From NCBI RefSeq assembly GCF_963259705.1, contig NC_081851.1:10390145-10454144 (forward strand): a stretch of DNA of 64,000 nucleotides, read 5' to 3'. The number at the start of each line of letters is the position of its first letter. Position 1 is the stretch's first letter. Made by a program: the position numbers and the translations under genes. The notes under the pieces were generated by a model. That model made no database searches. It had not been told where the DNA came from and worked only from the letters and a program-made list of their open reading frames with translations. Shown here piece after piece: positions 12,147 to 24,470 of this stretch. This stretch comes from Myotis daubentonii (lineage: Eukaryota > Chordata > Mammalia > Chiroptera > Vespertilionidae).

Positions 12147-14102
12147 GGAGAAACCAAGATGGCGGCATAGGTTAATGCCGGAGATTGCTGCCCTCGAACA
12201 ACCACTTCAGAGATATAACTAAAGGACAGAACAGACAGCATCCAGAACCACAGGAAGGCTGGCTGAGTGGAAATTCTACAACTAGGAGGAAAGAGAATAT
12301 CATGCCCAGACTCAGAGGAGGCGCAGTGCTGAAGTGAAATACTGAGGTGCGGAGTGCGCGCGCGGAGCGGGCTGGCAGCGGAGGGCGCGGTTGTTGTTTT
12401 CAATGGGGGCGGGGGGGGGGCGGGGGGGAGTTTCAGACTCTGAGCTCCAGATCCGGGCGAGTCTCTGGGGACCAAGACTCAAACAGGAGAGGCGGGACTG
12501 TCTGGCTTCGGTCGGAACTCGAAGGCAGCTTTCTCTCCGAGGTTTGCAGCCATTGCTGGGACTCTGAGAGGCAGAGCCCCTGGGGAAGGAACTGAGAGCA
12601 GCCATAACTGCTCCCTCCGCCCACCCTGTAGATCCTGGGGACCCGCCCCGCCCAAGCCCTGCACAGAACCATTTGCGGGATAGCCTCAGGCAAACGCTAG
12701 ATTAGCACCGCCTTAGAGATCCAGCACAGAAGCCCTCCCACTGCAGACACAGCGGACTCTCATAGCCAGTTAGCCTGGAGGTCAAATCACCCCCGGTATT
12801 GCCGACATCAATCAAGGCTTAAAGGCAACAAGACTGCGCACAAAGACCACTGGGGGGTGTACCAAGAAAGCATAAAAAATGCGGAGACAAAGAAACAGGA
12901 CAAAACTGTCAATGGAGGATATTGAGTTCAGAACCACACTTTTAAGGTCTCTTAAGAACTGTCTAGAAACTGCCAATAAACTTAGTAAGGCCCTCAAAAA
13001 GACTGGTGAGACCGCCGATAAATGTAGTGAGATCCTCAAGAAATCTAATGAGACCCTCGATGTTGTGATAAAGAACCAACTAGAAATTAAGCATACACTG
13101 ACTGAAATAAAGAATATTATACAGACACCCAACAGCAGACCAGAGGAGCGCAAGAATCAAGTCAAAGATTCGAAATGCGAAGAAGCAAAAAACATCCAAC
13201 TGGAAAAGCAAAATGAAAAAAGAATCCGAAAATATGAAGATAGTGTAAGGAGCCTCTGGGACAGCTTCAAGCGCACCAACATCAGAATTATAGGGGTGCC
13301 AGAAGGAGAGAGAGGGCAAGATATTGAAAACCTTTTTGAAGAAATAATGACAGAAAACTTCCCCCACCTGGTGAAAGAAATAGACCTACAGGTCCAGGAA
13401 GCGCAGAGAACCCCAAACAAAAGGAATCCAAAGAGGACCACACCAAGACACATCATAATTAAAATGCCAAGAGCAAAAGACAAAGAGAGAATCTTAAAAG
13501 CAGCAAGAGAAAGAAACCCAGTTACCTAGAAGGGAATACCCATATGACTGTCAGCTGATTTCTCAATGGAAACTTTGCAGGCCAGAAGGGAGTGGCAAGA
13601 AATATTCAAAGTGATGAATACCAAGAACCTACAACCAAGATTACTTTATCCAGCAAAGCTATCATTCAGAATGGAAGGTCAGATAAAGAGCTTCACAGAT
13701 AAGGAAAACCTAAAGGAGTTCATCACCACCAAACCAGGATTATATGAAATGCTTAAAGGTATCCTTTAAGAAGAGGAAGAAGAAAAAAAAGGTAAAGATA
13801 CAAATTATGAACAACAAATATGCATCTATCAACAAGTGAATCTAAGAATCAAGTGAATAAATAATCTGGTGATCATAATAGAATCAGGGACATAGAAAGG
13901 GAATGGACTGACTATTCTTGGGGGGGAAAGGGGTGTGGGAGATGCGGAAAGAGACTGGACAAAGATTGTGCACCTATGGATGAGGACAGTGGGTGGGGAG
14001 TGAGGGCGGAGGGTGGGGCGGGAGCTGGGAGGAGGGGAGTTATGGGGGGGCGGGGAAGAGGAACAAATGTAATAATCTGAACAATAAAGATTTAATTTAA
14101 AA
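12147..14102 (+). mobile_element. Full-length HAL1 (half-L1) retrotransposon
   Basis: The element starts with an L1-like 5' UTR (AACCAAGATGGCGGC). It contains an ORF1 region, then passes directly into a 3' UTR with G-rich runs and an AATAAAGATTTAA tail. There is no ORF2, which is the definition of HAL1. A perfect 16-bp target duplication AAAAATGCCACCTCAG lies at 12131-12146 and 14103-14118. The 1956-bp unit is therefore one complete retrotransposition event, presumably driven by L1 enzymes in trans. Confidence 0.9.
12879..13769 (+). pseudogene. HAL1 ORF1 (RNA-binding protein), inactivated
   Basis: The reading frame starts with MRRQRNRTKLSME, the usual L1 ORF1p N-terminus. It continues through a coiled-coil segment (about residues 20-130), the RRM core (NIRIIGVPEGE near 145) and the C-terminal domain (ETLQARREWQEIFK). 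An in-frame TAG at 13527 and a TGA at about 13551 stop it after 216 residues, but the same frame then runs on to 13769. ORF1p is a trimeric nucleic-acid chaperone of the L1 RNP. With only two nonsense changes this copy is fairly young. Confidence 0.88.
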
Positions 14103-14118
14103 AAAAATGCCACCTCAG

Positions 14119-14734
14119 GTGCAGCACCGAGAAACTAGTTCATAAAGGGGCCAAGGCTGGCTTTCCACAGTCAGAGGCACAAATACAGCTCCCAAGGACC
14201 CCGGGGGCCTGGCCCCTGAGGAGCTGGGTGCTTCCCTCTCCTAGGGAAGGTACGTGAAAGACACATGAAAATAGGCCTTCATGAAGGGCGGCAGGCTATT
14301 GTGGGCGTTCAGGAAGCATGTCAAATGCCCGTTGTTCCTTCTCGACACGAGCGCGAGGGTAGGCAGCGGCCAGCCTGACGGTCCTCTGAGTCTGTGGAGA
14401 GGCCTCTGTCCACACCGTGGCCCGCGGCACCACCCGGCCCAGGACCGGGTACGGGAGTCAGAGCGCAGGCAGCACTGGGGCCCCTTCATCCACGGGTATC
14501 ATCTCAGCAAACCACTGACTCCTGCGGGTTGTCTCCTCGTCTGTCACTGAAACAGTAATAGTACATCACTGGGAAAAGGAAGTAAGAGCAGTTTTGGAAC
14601 ATTTTGTTTAATGTTTTATCCAAATATTATTACTGTTTCTTTGGTCAGAGCAAAAATTATGTCTGGATTAGACCTCGTATATGCAGAGCGCTGAACTTGG
14701 GCAACTTGGTTTTGCACCTGGGCACCTGGCCTTG
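14119..14734. other. Unassigned intergenic DNA
   Basis: No gene or transposon recognised between the HAL1 and the following minisatellite. Confidence 0.4.
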
Positions 14735-15022
14735 GAGCAGGGAGGGGCTGCAGGGGAGCAGGGAGGGGCTGCTGGGGAGCAGGGAGGGCTGCTGGGGAGC
14801 AGGGAGGGAGGGCTGCAGGGGAGCAGGGAGGGCTGCTGGGGAGCAGGGAGGGCTGCTGGGGAGCAGGAAGGGGCTGCTGGGGAGCAGGGAGGGCTGCAGG
14901 GGAGCAGGGAGGGGCTGCAGGAGAGCAGGGAGGGCTGCAGGGGAGCAGGGAGGGGCTGCTGGGGAGCAGGGAGGGCTGCTGGGGAGCAGGGAGGGGCTTC
15001 AGGGGAGCAGGGAGGGCTGCTG
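14735..15022. repeat. GGAGCAGGGAG minisatellite (about 21-24 bp unit)
   Basis: There are about 13 head-to-tail units of the form GGGCTGCTGGGGAGCAGGGAG, varying between CTGCTG and CTGCAG and between GAGG and GAGGGG. ORFs in both directions across it are compositional. Confidence 0.93.
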
Positions 15023-15692
15023 GAGTGCCCAGGGCATCACCCCTCCGCCCTCTGACTCTGTCATCCGGCATGTCATCTGAATATTTCCTAAATGTGTCCC
15101 TGAACACCAAGGATTGGCCAGAAGCTGCACAGTGGCCAGTCTCCGTGTAGCCCGTGCCTCCCATCGCTGCAGCAGGCAATCCTGCATCCTCTACACGCAG
15201 CAGGTTTTAGATTTGAGGGAACGTAGGTCTCATCCACGTCTGCTCCAGAGCACTTGTGGCAGCACAGCCGTCGGGCACAGAGTGTAACAGGCCATGGACA
15301 GCGGTGTCCGGCTCTGTCCCGGCCCGACTGTCCGCAGCCTGCTGGTCTCCAGCGTCGCGGTCCCACGGACGCCCTGCAGCCCTCTCTTGCTGCATCTCTG
15401 TTCCCACTGGACGACAACATTGCTCTTGCTCCGAAACGCTAACTCACTGCCAACACTAAAGCCTGACGTGAACTCCCACCGTCGGGTCCGGAAGTGGCAA
15501 GCGGAGCTAATGCAGGGCCCGGGGCTAACGCAGGCTACGTGCTGCCTTCCATCAGCGCTGCTCACCAGGTCATCACCACGGACCACTGCGAGGGACAGAG
15601 AGCTCAGCTCGTAGTTAGCTCCCACCACTGGGACTCTCTGACCCCTGGCAGTTAGCACACAGAGGGCTGGTGTCAGTTCCTCAGTCAGTAGG

Positions 15693-17497
15693 TCTGGGTG
15701 GTCTGGCACTGCGTGTGTGACAGATCCTGGGTCATGCTGGCACTGCATGTGTGACAGGTCTTGTGTCATGCTGACGCTGTGTGTGTGACAGGTCCTGTGT
15801 CGTGCTGACGCTGTGTGTGTGTGACAGGTCCTGTGTCGTGCAGATGCTGTGTGTGTGACAGGTCCTATGTCATGCTGGCACTGCATATATGACAGATCCT
15901 GTGTCATGCTGGCACTGCATGTGTGACAGAACCTGTGTCATACTGGCACTGCATGTGTGACAGGCCTTGTGTCATACTGGCACTGCATGTGTGACAGATC
16001 CTGTGTCATGCTAGCACTGCATGTGTGACAGGTCCTGTGTCATACTGGCACTGCATGAATGACAGGTCCTGTGTCATGCTGACGCTGTGTGTGTGACAGG
16101 TCCTGTGTCATGCTGACGCTGTGTGTGTGACAGGTCCTGTGTCATGCTGACGCTGTGTATGACAGGTCCTGTGTCGTGCTGACGCTGTGTGTGTGACAGG
16201 TCCTGTGTCGTGCTGACGCTGTGTGTGTGACAGGTCCTGTGTCATGCTGACGCTGTGTATGACAGGTCCTGTGTCGTGCTGACGCTGTGTGTGTGACAGG
16301 TCCTGTGTCGTGCTGATGCTGTGTGTGTGACAGGTCCTATGTCATGCTGGCACTGCATATATGACAGATCCTGTGTCATGCTGGCACTGCATGTGTGACA
16401 GAACCTGTGTCATACTGGCACTGCATGTGTGACAGGCCTTGTGTCATACTGGCACTGCATGTGTGACAGATCCTGTGTCATGCTAGCACTGCATGTGTGA
16501 CAGGTCCTGTGTCATACTGGCACTGCATGAGTGACAGGTCCTGTGTCATGCTGACGCTGTGTGTGTGACAGGTCCTGTGTCATGCTGACGCTGTGTGTGT
16601 GACAGGTCCTGTGTCATGCTGACGCTGTGTATGACAGGTCCTGTGTCGTGCTGACGCTGTGTGTGTGACAGGTCCTGTGTCGTGCTGACGCTGTGTGTGT
16701 GACAGGTCCTGTGTCATGCTGACGCTGTGTATGACAGGTCCTGTGTCGTGCTGACGCTGTGTGTATGACAGGTCCTGTGTCATGCTGACGCTGTGTATGA
16801 CAGGTCCTGTGTCGTGCTGACGCTATGTGTGTGACGGGTCCTGTGTCGTGCTGATGGTGTGTGTGTGACAGGTCCTGTGTCGTGCTGATGGTGTGTGTGT
16901 GACAGGTCCTGTGTCATGCTGACGCTGTGTGTGTGACGGGTCCTGTGTCATGCTGACGCTGTGTGTGTGACGGGTCCTGTGTCGTGCTGACGCTGTGTGT
17001 GTGACAGATCCTATGTCGTGCTGACGCTGTGTGTGTGACAGGTCCTGTGTCATGCTGACGCTGTGTGTGTGACGGGTCCTGTGTCGTGCTGACGCTGTGT
17101 ATGACAGGTCCTGTGTCGTGCTGACGCTTTTTGTGTGACAGGTCCTGTGTCATGCTGACGCTGTGTATGACAGGTCCTGTGTCGTGCTGACGTTGTGTGT
17201 GTGATGGGTCCTGGGTCGTGCTGACGCTGTGTGTGTGACAGGTCCTGTGTCATGCTGACGCTGTGTATGACAGGTCCTGTGTCGTGCTGACGTTGTGTGT
17301 GTGATGGGTCCTGGGTCGTGCTGACGCTGTGTGTGTGACGGGTCCTGTGTCATGATGACGCTGTGTGTGTGACGGGTCCTGTGTCATGCTGACTCTGTGT
17401 GTGTGACGGGTCCTGTGTCATGCTGACTCTGTGTGTGTGACAGGTCCTGGGTCGTGCTGACGCTGTGTGTGTGACGGGTCCTGTGTCATGCTGACGC
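15693..17497. repeat. 34-bp minisatellite array, about 1.8 kb
   Basis: Roughly 55 units of the form GACAGGTCCTGTGTCATGCT + GACGCTGTGTGTGT (34 bp; shortened 30-bp units lack GTGT). Variants with GGCACTGCATGTGT cluster at the left. A variant block starting at 15861 recurs at 16333, so a 472-bp higher-order duplication is nested in the array. Three units make 102 bp, which keeps ORFs open on the minus strand by chance. Confidence 0.95.
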
Positions 17498-18412
17498 AGG
17501 TCCAGGGAAGCACTGGTCTCTAAAGGGCTTAGCTGTATGTAATAAGCACACAATAAGCGTCAGGCGTTGCTCAGGATAGTCAATAGGGATTTGCTTCCTT
17601 AAAAGGCTTCCCAATTCAGTTCTGTTTGAAAATTCTCTCTCCTCCTCCCCCCGCAAGGGCCTGTCTGAATTGAGAAATAAAAAATCTGTCTCCTTCAGCT
17701 TACTTTTCTTAGAAGTTGAGACATATGGCATCACACCTGCTTCTAAACACAGCTACTTGATGTCTAACTTCTGGCAGTCCCTGCATATTTCCTCCTTGCC
17801 AATAAAGTTATTGAAATTGAAATATACCATCTGTTTGAGAGTTTGTATCAAAAAGACAGATGACACTGTTGCAGGCAGTGGCAGAGTCACCCTGCTCCCA
17901 GCAATCCGTGCACCAGGATGTCCTTCTGCGCCAGGATAGAAAAGTCCAGGTCAGAGCCCCTCATTCCCTGAAGCAACAGTAACAGCTACAGAGTCCGCCA
18001 AACGCCCTGCCACTGGGCTGGAAAAGAAACAGCAAGTTCTGTTGGCGTCATATGTGTGCACATGTTTGTACATGTGTGTGTACGTATGTGCATGTGTGCA
18101 TGTGTATGCATATATGAGCATGTGTGTGCCCGCGTATGTACGCCAGTTTATGTATGTATGTATATACTCCCACTTTTCAAAAGTTCATGCTACACCACTT
18201 CACTTCTACAAAAGACCTACATTAGTACCTGTTTTCACAAACAGAAAGAAATCCGAAGAGGACTTTGACTTTTAAGAAAACAAGGAGAAAAGTGAAAATA
18301 GTGTCAGCATTTGTTTTGCTCGAGTGGTTAGAGGCAGGCCCCCCACACCCTCAGGACCTCAGTGCTCTCAGTGTCTGGGCCTTGTCTCCATGGATTTTGT
18401 GCATCCTGGCAA
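17498..18412. other. Unassigned intergenic DNA with a TG/CA-rich tract
   Basis: About 18049-18160 is an alternating purine-pyrimidine stretch (TGTGTGCACATG, GTGTACGTATG and similar) with Z-DNA potential. No gene is supported. Confidence 0.5.
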
Positions 18413-18418
18413 GACAGG

Positions 18419-19507
18419 TGCCGGGAGCCGGTCCATCCTTGCTGTTTCAAGGGACCTGGCGTATATAGCATACTGTTCTTAATATGTTTGCTCCCCTTAG
18501 CGCTGTGTGTTTTAACCAAGATCACCTCTCCAAGAAAGGTTGTTTCCCCAGGTAGGGATTTTCCCCTGAAGTTAGGGAGGGAATAAAACCTCTTAACTAA
18601 GTGCCAGGCGGGTAATTAATCACTTTAACTACGAACAATCATGCTTAAGCTACATAATCTTTACTCCCTGGAATGGAGATAAGAAACGCCCTAACCTTTG
18701 GAATAGAGATTGATAGGACTGGAATCAACTGGTATAAATACAGATGTAACAAGACAGAACTTAAAAGACAGAACCTACACAGAACCTAGACACAGAACCT
18801 AGAGACAAAACCTAGGGAGAGAACATGGCAAAAGATCCTGGACAGAAACTGGCAACAGCCTAGAGACAGAACCTAGCGAGAGAACCTGGCTGAAGATCCT
18901 AGAGACAGAACCTGGCTACAGAACCTGGATAGAACATGGCAAGAGAACCTGACTAGAACCTGGTGACTGAACCTGGCTGAAGAACCTAGAGACAGAACCT
19001 GGCTACAGAACCTGGATAGAACATGGCAAGAGAACCTGACTAGAACCTGGTGACTGAACCTGGCTGAAGAACCTAGAGACAGAACCTGGCTACAGAACCT
19101 GGATAGAACATGGCAAGAGAACCTGACTAGAACCTGGCAACTGAACCTGGCTGGAGATCCTAGACAGAACTTGGCTGGAGAACTGGCTACAGAACCTGTC
19201 TGGAGACCCTGACAAGAGAACCTGGCTATGATGATCACCTGAATGCTGCCTCTACAGAACCTGGACAGAACCTGGCTGGAGAACCTAGCGAGGGAACATG
19301 GCTACAGAACCTGGCTGGAGAACCTAGCAAGAGAACATAGACACAGAACCTGGCTGGAGATCCTAACCAGAACTTGGCTGGAGATCCTGGCTAGAGTTCC
19401 TGGCTAGGCTGCTGATCAACTGAATGCTGTCTCCGTGTCATTCCTTCTTCACCGACTCCGTCCACACCTTTGGGGACCCCTGGACCTGCTGGGGTTGGAC
19501 CCCAGCA
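18419..19507 (+). mobile_element. Solo LTR of a class II (beta-like) endogenous retrovirus
   Basis: The unit starts TGCCGGGAGCC and ends GACCCCAGCA (TG...CA). An exact 6-bp target duplication GACAGG lies at 18413-18418 and 19508-19513; 6-bp duplications are usual for class II ERVs. A TATA-like GGTATAAATACAG lies near 18731. The interior (about 18770-19400) is a degenerate tandem array of AGAACCTGGCTACAG-type units. No gag, pol or env sequence is attached. The second copy is at 40720. Confidence 0.87.
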
Positions 19508-19513
19508 GACAGG

Positions 19514-22500
19514 TCCTTGGGTGTCAGAAAAGCATAGGAGAGTGTGTAAGGGTGTTGCACTAGCGTGGAACGGGTTCCACATGAAGTTGTCACACTTAGA
19601 TAGCAGGAAGAGAGAGTCCTTCCCTCCCCCTCAGATTTCCAACCTCCGAAGCTGTCTTCTAAGCGTCCATTCCCACCGACTGGAGAGAAGGGCAGGTGTT
19701 ATCCTCAGGTTCCTGTGCCTCGGCTCGGGGGGGTGTGGAGTGTGGGGACCGTTTTTCTTACTCTGTGCCTGTCAGTATAGTACATCCATAAGGAATAAGT
19801 GCTATGCAAAAAGCACAGAAAATAAGAATGCTCTCAGATTTAAACAATATGAATGCCAAAATTAGAAATTAAATAGGACTAAACATAAAGTTAAAAATCC
19901 CCCAGAGCATAGCATAAAAAGGGACTAAGAACAGAGACAAAATATGTCCAGAAAAAGAAAAGCAAAATTGAGGCCCAATGGGTGAGGTCCAGCACCTACC
20001 CAGATGATCAGGAGGGAGAAAACGAATACAGGTGTGAATCAGAGACTTTTCCAGTCGAGATGTACGTGGCTCTAGATTTAAAAGACCCACCGAGTATCCA
20101 GCCAATAAAGGAGAAAAGACCCAAATCTAGCTACACCCTTACAAAGACATTTTCAGAGAGAAAATATCAAACCGTCAATAGACAAAAGGTTGTCACCTAC
20201 GAAGGAAAAGAATCCAATCTACTTGCAACCTCATTCCAGCAATGCAGAATGCCAGAAGGGGGCGCCTCCCAGCTCCTGGGAAATCATTCCAGCCTACGCG
20301 CCAGCCTGCAAGCCAGCAGCCAGCAGAAGGGCAGAAGATTCCAGATGAGCAAGGACTCAGAAAGCCCTTTCTTAGCAAATGATTTAAGGATATTGTCCAG
20401 AAAAATAAAGGAAACCAAGAAAGAAGATGACAAAGGTTAGGAACACGAGATGAAGAGATACTATCCATACTTGATAGAAGGCCATCCGGACACATAAGGA
20501 TATTTTTATAGTCACTACGGTCATTCAATTAAATTATTTTAAAAATAGTGAATCGCGGAGCAGGCGCAAAGGCTCCAGGAGGGGATCCTTGGGAAGAAAG
20601 GATCATCTTCTGAAAGAAAGCGATTGAGAAACCAGGGGAAGGCTCATTGCGCCAGGGAAGAAATGAGAAAGGCAACAAGAACCTTCCAGGAAAGCACCGA
20701 GAGCGGCACAGGAAATCCACGGGCAGCACGTGAAACAGCTGTAACATGGCATGTGATTAGCATCAGAGCTGACGAGCTGTCAGACAATAGATGCCATCTG
20801 ACCATGACGCTGGCATGTGCCCCTCACACACGGGACCCCTCTAGGATCAAGTCACACCAGGCGGGAGGATGGAATTCCAGCAGACAATCCGACTCAACCC
20901 TGAGCAATGCGACGTAGACATAAAAATCTAAACACTTTTCATGGTAGTTAACTTCTCAACGTCACCTGATAAAAAGGCATAGGAAGCCTGGCTGTGGATT
21001 CAGGAAAGGATGTAAATATTACTGACAGGCGTAGTTAATGACAGTATGAACATGAAAGGGGAGAGAGGATGTGGGGGATGGGAAGGTACCAAGTCCATAT
21101 TTTATAGAGATGAAGAGATACTGTCCATATTTGATAGGCCATACAGACATGTAAGTATATTTTTATAGTTACAATGGTCACTCAATTAAATTATTTTAAA
21201 AATAGTGAATCGAAATCATTAGGAAGAGAGTGAGGTCAAGTAGACTGAGCTAAACCTCATCTTTCAGCTGGTGAGGCCAGCAGATAGCATCTCTAATGAG
21301 TAAATCAGGAAATTAGACATAAGTGATCATCTGGTTATGGGGTAACTGTCAGCAAAACCCCAACCACAGAATGGCAGAAAGAGCCTGCCTCTGAGAGGTG
21401 ATGGCAAAGATTAGTGTAAGAGACTAGACAAAAACAAGAAGCTAATATTTTAATTGAAAACAAAGAAAGGAATAAATATTATAAATATGCATGTGGGAAT
21501 GCAACTTTAATTGGAAACCTGTCAGGAATTGAGGCAGATTTCCCGTGTTTCTGTTTCCATGCAGGCACACACATGTGCATGTACACACACACACACATGC
21601 ACCCCTTTTCTTCTTCCTTCTGATACCTACTTACTCTTGGTTTCTGCTCCAGTTTGCCAGGACCCCTTTATCATTCAGGGTGCAGGCCAGAAAGAGTCCA
21701 GACCCAATTAGGAAGAGACTCCTGTCAAAGGTGGGGCCAGGCTAAGGGAACCGGATGAAGGCTGGGAGCACGCTGGGCGTCACCAGACGCCACGGGCTGA
21801 GGCAGGGAGTCAGGGAACGGGAGAGGGCTTGGCTTTCCTGGGGAGTTGCCCTGCGGGGCTGAGCCCTTCTGAGAAGAATGAACCACTGCCAGTCACAGCC
21901 AGATGGGCGGGAGCCAGGGCAAAAAAAGACCTCATCTCTCTCCCAAGCAAGGTGCCCAAGGCGGAGAGTGGCCAGGATTTGGAGGGGCAAAGGACAAACA
22001 GCAGCACCCCCTCCTGGCCTGGACTGAACTGGGCTTTTTTCCCGTGAAGCCCTTTGTCACATCCCTCCGTGTAGGTGCTTTAGTTACTTTATTTCCGAGT
22101 TCAGATTTCTGCTGAGTGAATGCGAGCCCTCAGAGTCCTCATGGCCGGGCCGTGGACCAGCTGCCCTTGGGGCCGCTGCCTGGTCCCAGCAGCTGTATGG
22201 GAAGTGGGGGCGTGGGGGAGAGGGACGGGGAAAAGTATGACAGCCTCCCTCCGGGTGGAGCCACTTCACCTGCTGGCAGGTCTAAAACAGATGCAGGTAT
22301 GGCGCACGTATCACATACAAACTAAGAGACACTCATTGTAACATTGTGATGACTTGCCTCAGGGCTCACGTGTTAAGGTTTATAGAGTCCTCTGTGACCC
22401 AGGCATGGTGAGGTGCTTCACGGGATACCATGTGATCTGCATGACGAGGCCACACCTGGTGGCAGAGGTCAGGCAGCCTGCTAGAGGGAGCCCAGTGATG

Positions 22501-22619
22501 GATGCGCCGTGGGGGCTGCCTTTCACCCAGCCCGGGCAAGACTCTGGACTCAGGCTACTGATCGCTGAACACCATGCTGCCCACATCTGTGAGAAACAAA
22601 AGGAAAGCTAGCATCATCT
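19514..22619. other. Unassigned intergenic DNA
   Basis: Contains an unrecognised 152-codon + strand ORF at 19982-20440 and two related 106-bp direct repeats (separate entry). A CA/TG-rich patch lies at about 21565-21600. I could not assign the ORF to any family; it is lysine/serine-rich with no membrane segment or known motif and may be part of an old repeat. Confidence 0.35.
20447..21212 (+). repeat. Pair of 106-bp direct repeats with 550-bp spacer
   Basis: The stretches 20447-20555 and 21107-21212 both run from GAGATGAAGAGATACT to TTTTAAAAATAGTGAATCG with about 85% identity by eye. The spacer is not recognised. They are not a clean LTR pair because no TG...CA ends are seen. Confidence 0.7.
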
Positions 22620-22683
22620 TTTTTCTTTCTTTGTTTATTTTTTTTTGGAGAGAGTGGAAGCGAGTGGGAGGGGGAGAGAGAGG

Positions 22684-22738
<55 letters not shown>

Positions 22739-22886
22739 GAGAGACACAGTGATTGGTTGCCTCCAGCACACACCTAGGCTGGGAATCCAACCTGCAACCC
22801 AGGTAAGTGCCCTTGACTTTGAATGGAACCCGAGACCCTCCAGTCGGCCAGCTGACACTCTAACCACTGAGCGCACCAGCCAGGGC
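22620..22886 (-). mobile_element. Ves-type SINE with long GA tail, reverse orientation
   Basis: On the minus strand the head is GCCCTGGCTGGTGCGCTCAG, followed by a Ves-like body and a (CT)n run (22680-22737 as GA on the plus strand). A diverged direct repeat of GCATCTTTT type flanks it. The head differs from the common Ves form, so it is a separate subfamily. Confidence 0.8.
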
Positions 22887-23559
22887 AGCAGCATCTTTTA
22901 AAAGAGCTTATCTTTGGGGAGAGTTTCCTTCTTTCCAGCACACTGGCTACCCCAGATGCCTCTGAGGTAAAGTGCATACAGGATCTGCCCGATTATGTCT
23001 TACAACTGCACGTGACTCCACCTACGTGTATCTCAGAACAAAGCTAAATAAATGTCATAGGACTCACCTACTCAGTGAACAGACCTGCTGGCAGCCCCTG
23101 TTCCGGGTGCTGGGAGGGAGCAGAGAAGGGCAGACATGCGCCCTGACCTCCCATGAAAGCGGCTTCTCCAGACTTCACTCTGCCAGGTTGCTTGTAGTTC
23201 AAGTCATTAAATCCATGCTTATTCCGTAAATGGTGATTAGAAAGTATTCACTTACTAACCTCTTGCAAAGTAGGTCTGATGGGTTTCTCTGGGTTACTTA
23301 GCAAGAGTTACAGTGCTTGTGAACAGCAAACCTGTCCCTGGTGGTAGCTGAGTGGTCCCCTCTTCTCCCCACCCAGTCTAGAACGCCCGGGATTAAATGC
23401 GCTACTCGGCAGCTTGCAAGCTCTAACTCCGTCTTCCCGCTCCTTGCCCAGGTGGGAGAGCGCCCCCAGGAAGCCGTGACACAGGCCGCGGTCTGAGCCG
23501 GTGGCTGTCCCTGATGAGTCACAGACCCTGGCGAATGCTCCCGGAAGAAGGCGCTTCTC

Positions 23560-24470
23560 CCGACCCTTCCACCGCCCTGGAGAGCCCAGCCGGCCGGGGG
23601 GATGCAGGCAGCCCAGGGAGCCCCGCGGCCCCCGCAGCGCTGAGGGGCGCCCCTCCGGCGGCGTTTCCGTCCAGACTCCCAGCTTCTCCCCAGGATGTCC
23701 TGCAACCGCACGTCCGCGGAGACGTTTGAATCCCTGCCGTCCAACGGGAGCCACGCGTGGGAGGCGGCGGCGGCGCCGCTCCGGGGGTGCCTGGCCGGCC
23801 TCCTGGTGCTGATGATCGCGGTGGGCTTCCTCGGCAACTCCGTGGTCTGCGTCATCGTGTACCAGCGGCCGGCCATGCGCTCCGCCATCAACCTGCTGCT
23901 GGCCACGCTGGCCTTCTCGGACATCATGCTGTCGCTGTGCTGCATGCCCTTCGCGGCCGCCACGCTGGTCACCGTGCGCTGGCGCTTCGGCGACTCCTTC
24001 TGCCGGCTCTCGGCCGCGCTCTACTGGCTCTTCGTCCTGGAGGGCGTGGCCGCCCTGCTCATCATCAGCGTGGACCGCTTCCTCATCATCGCCCAGCGCC
24101 AGGACCGGCTGACCCCGCGGCGGGCCAAGGCGATCATCGCCGCGTCCTGGGCGCTGTCCTTCTGCGTGTCGGCGCCCTCGCTGGCCGGCTGGACCCTGGT
24201 GGAGGTGCCCGCGCGGGCCCCCCAGTGCGTGCTGGGCTACACCGAGCTCCCGGCCGGCCGCGCCTACGTGGTGACGCTGGTGGTGGCCGCCTTCTTCGCG
24301 CCCTTCGGCGTCATGCTGGGCTCCTACCTGGGCATTCTGCACGCCGTGCGCAAGAACGCGGTCCGCGTGCGCAACCAGTCCGACACCCTGGACCTGCGGC
24401 AGCTCGCCAGGGCCGGCCTGCGGCGGCGCCAGCGGCAGCAGCAGATCAGCTTGGACTTGAGTTTCAAAAC
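23560..24470. promoter_or_regulatory. CpG-rich block over the GPR45 exon
   Basis: CpG density rises sharply from just upstream of the GPR45 start codon through the first two-thirds of the exon and falls in the 3' UTR. It looks like a CpG island. No TATA box was identified, and promoter activity is inferred only. Confidence 0.6.

Noticed and set aside
15693..17497. CRISPR-like regular repeat array
   Set aside because: There are no unique spacers between repeats, the repeats are contiguous, and the genome is mammalian.
15230..17553. Series of minus-strand ORFs with THTASARHRT-like repeats
   Set aside because: They are readings of the 34-bp minisatellite; three units make 102 bp and keep frames open. 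No start context or conservation.
20447..21212. LTR pair of a small retroelement
   Set aside because: The 106-bp repeats lack TG...CA ends, primer-binding and polypurine sites and target duplications.
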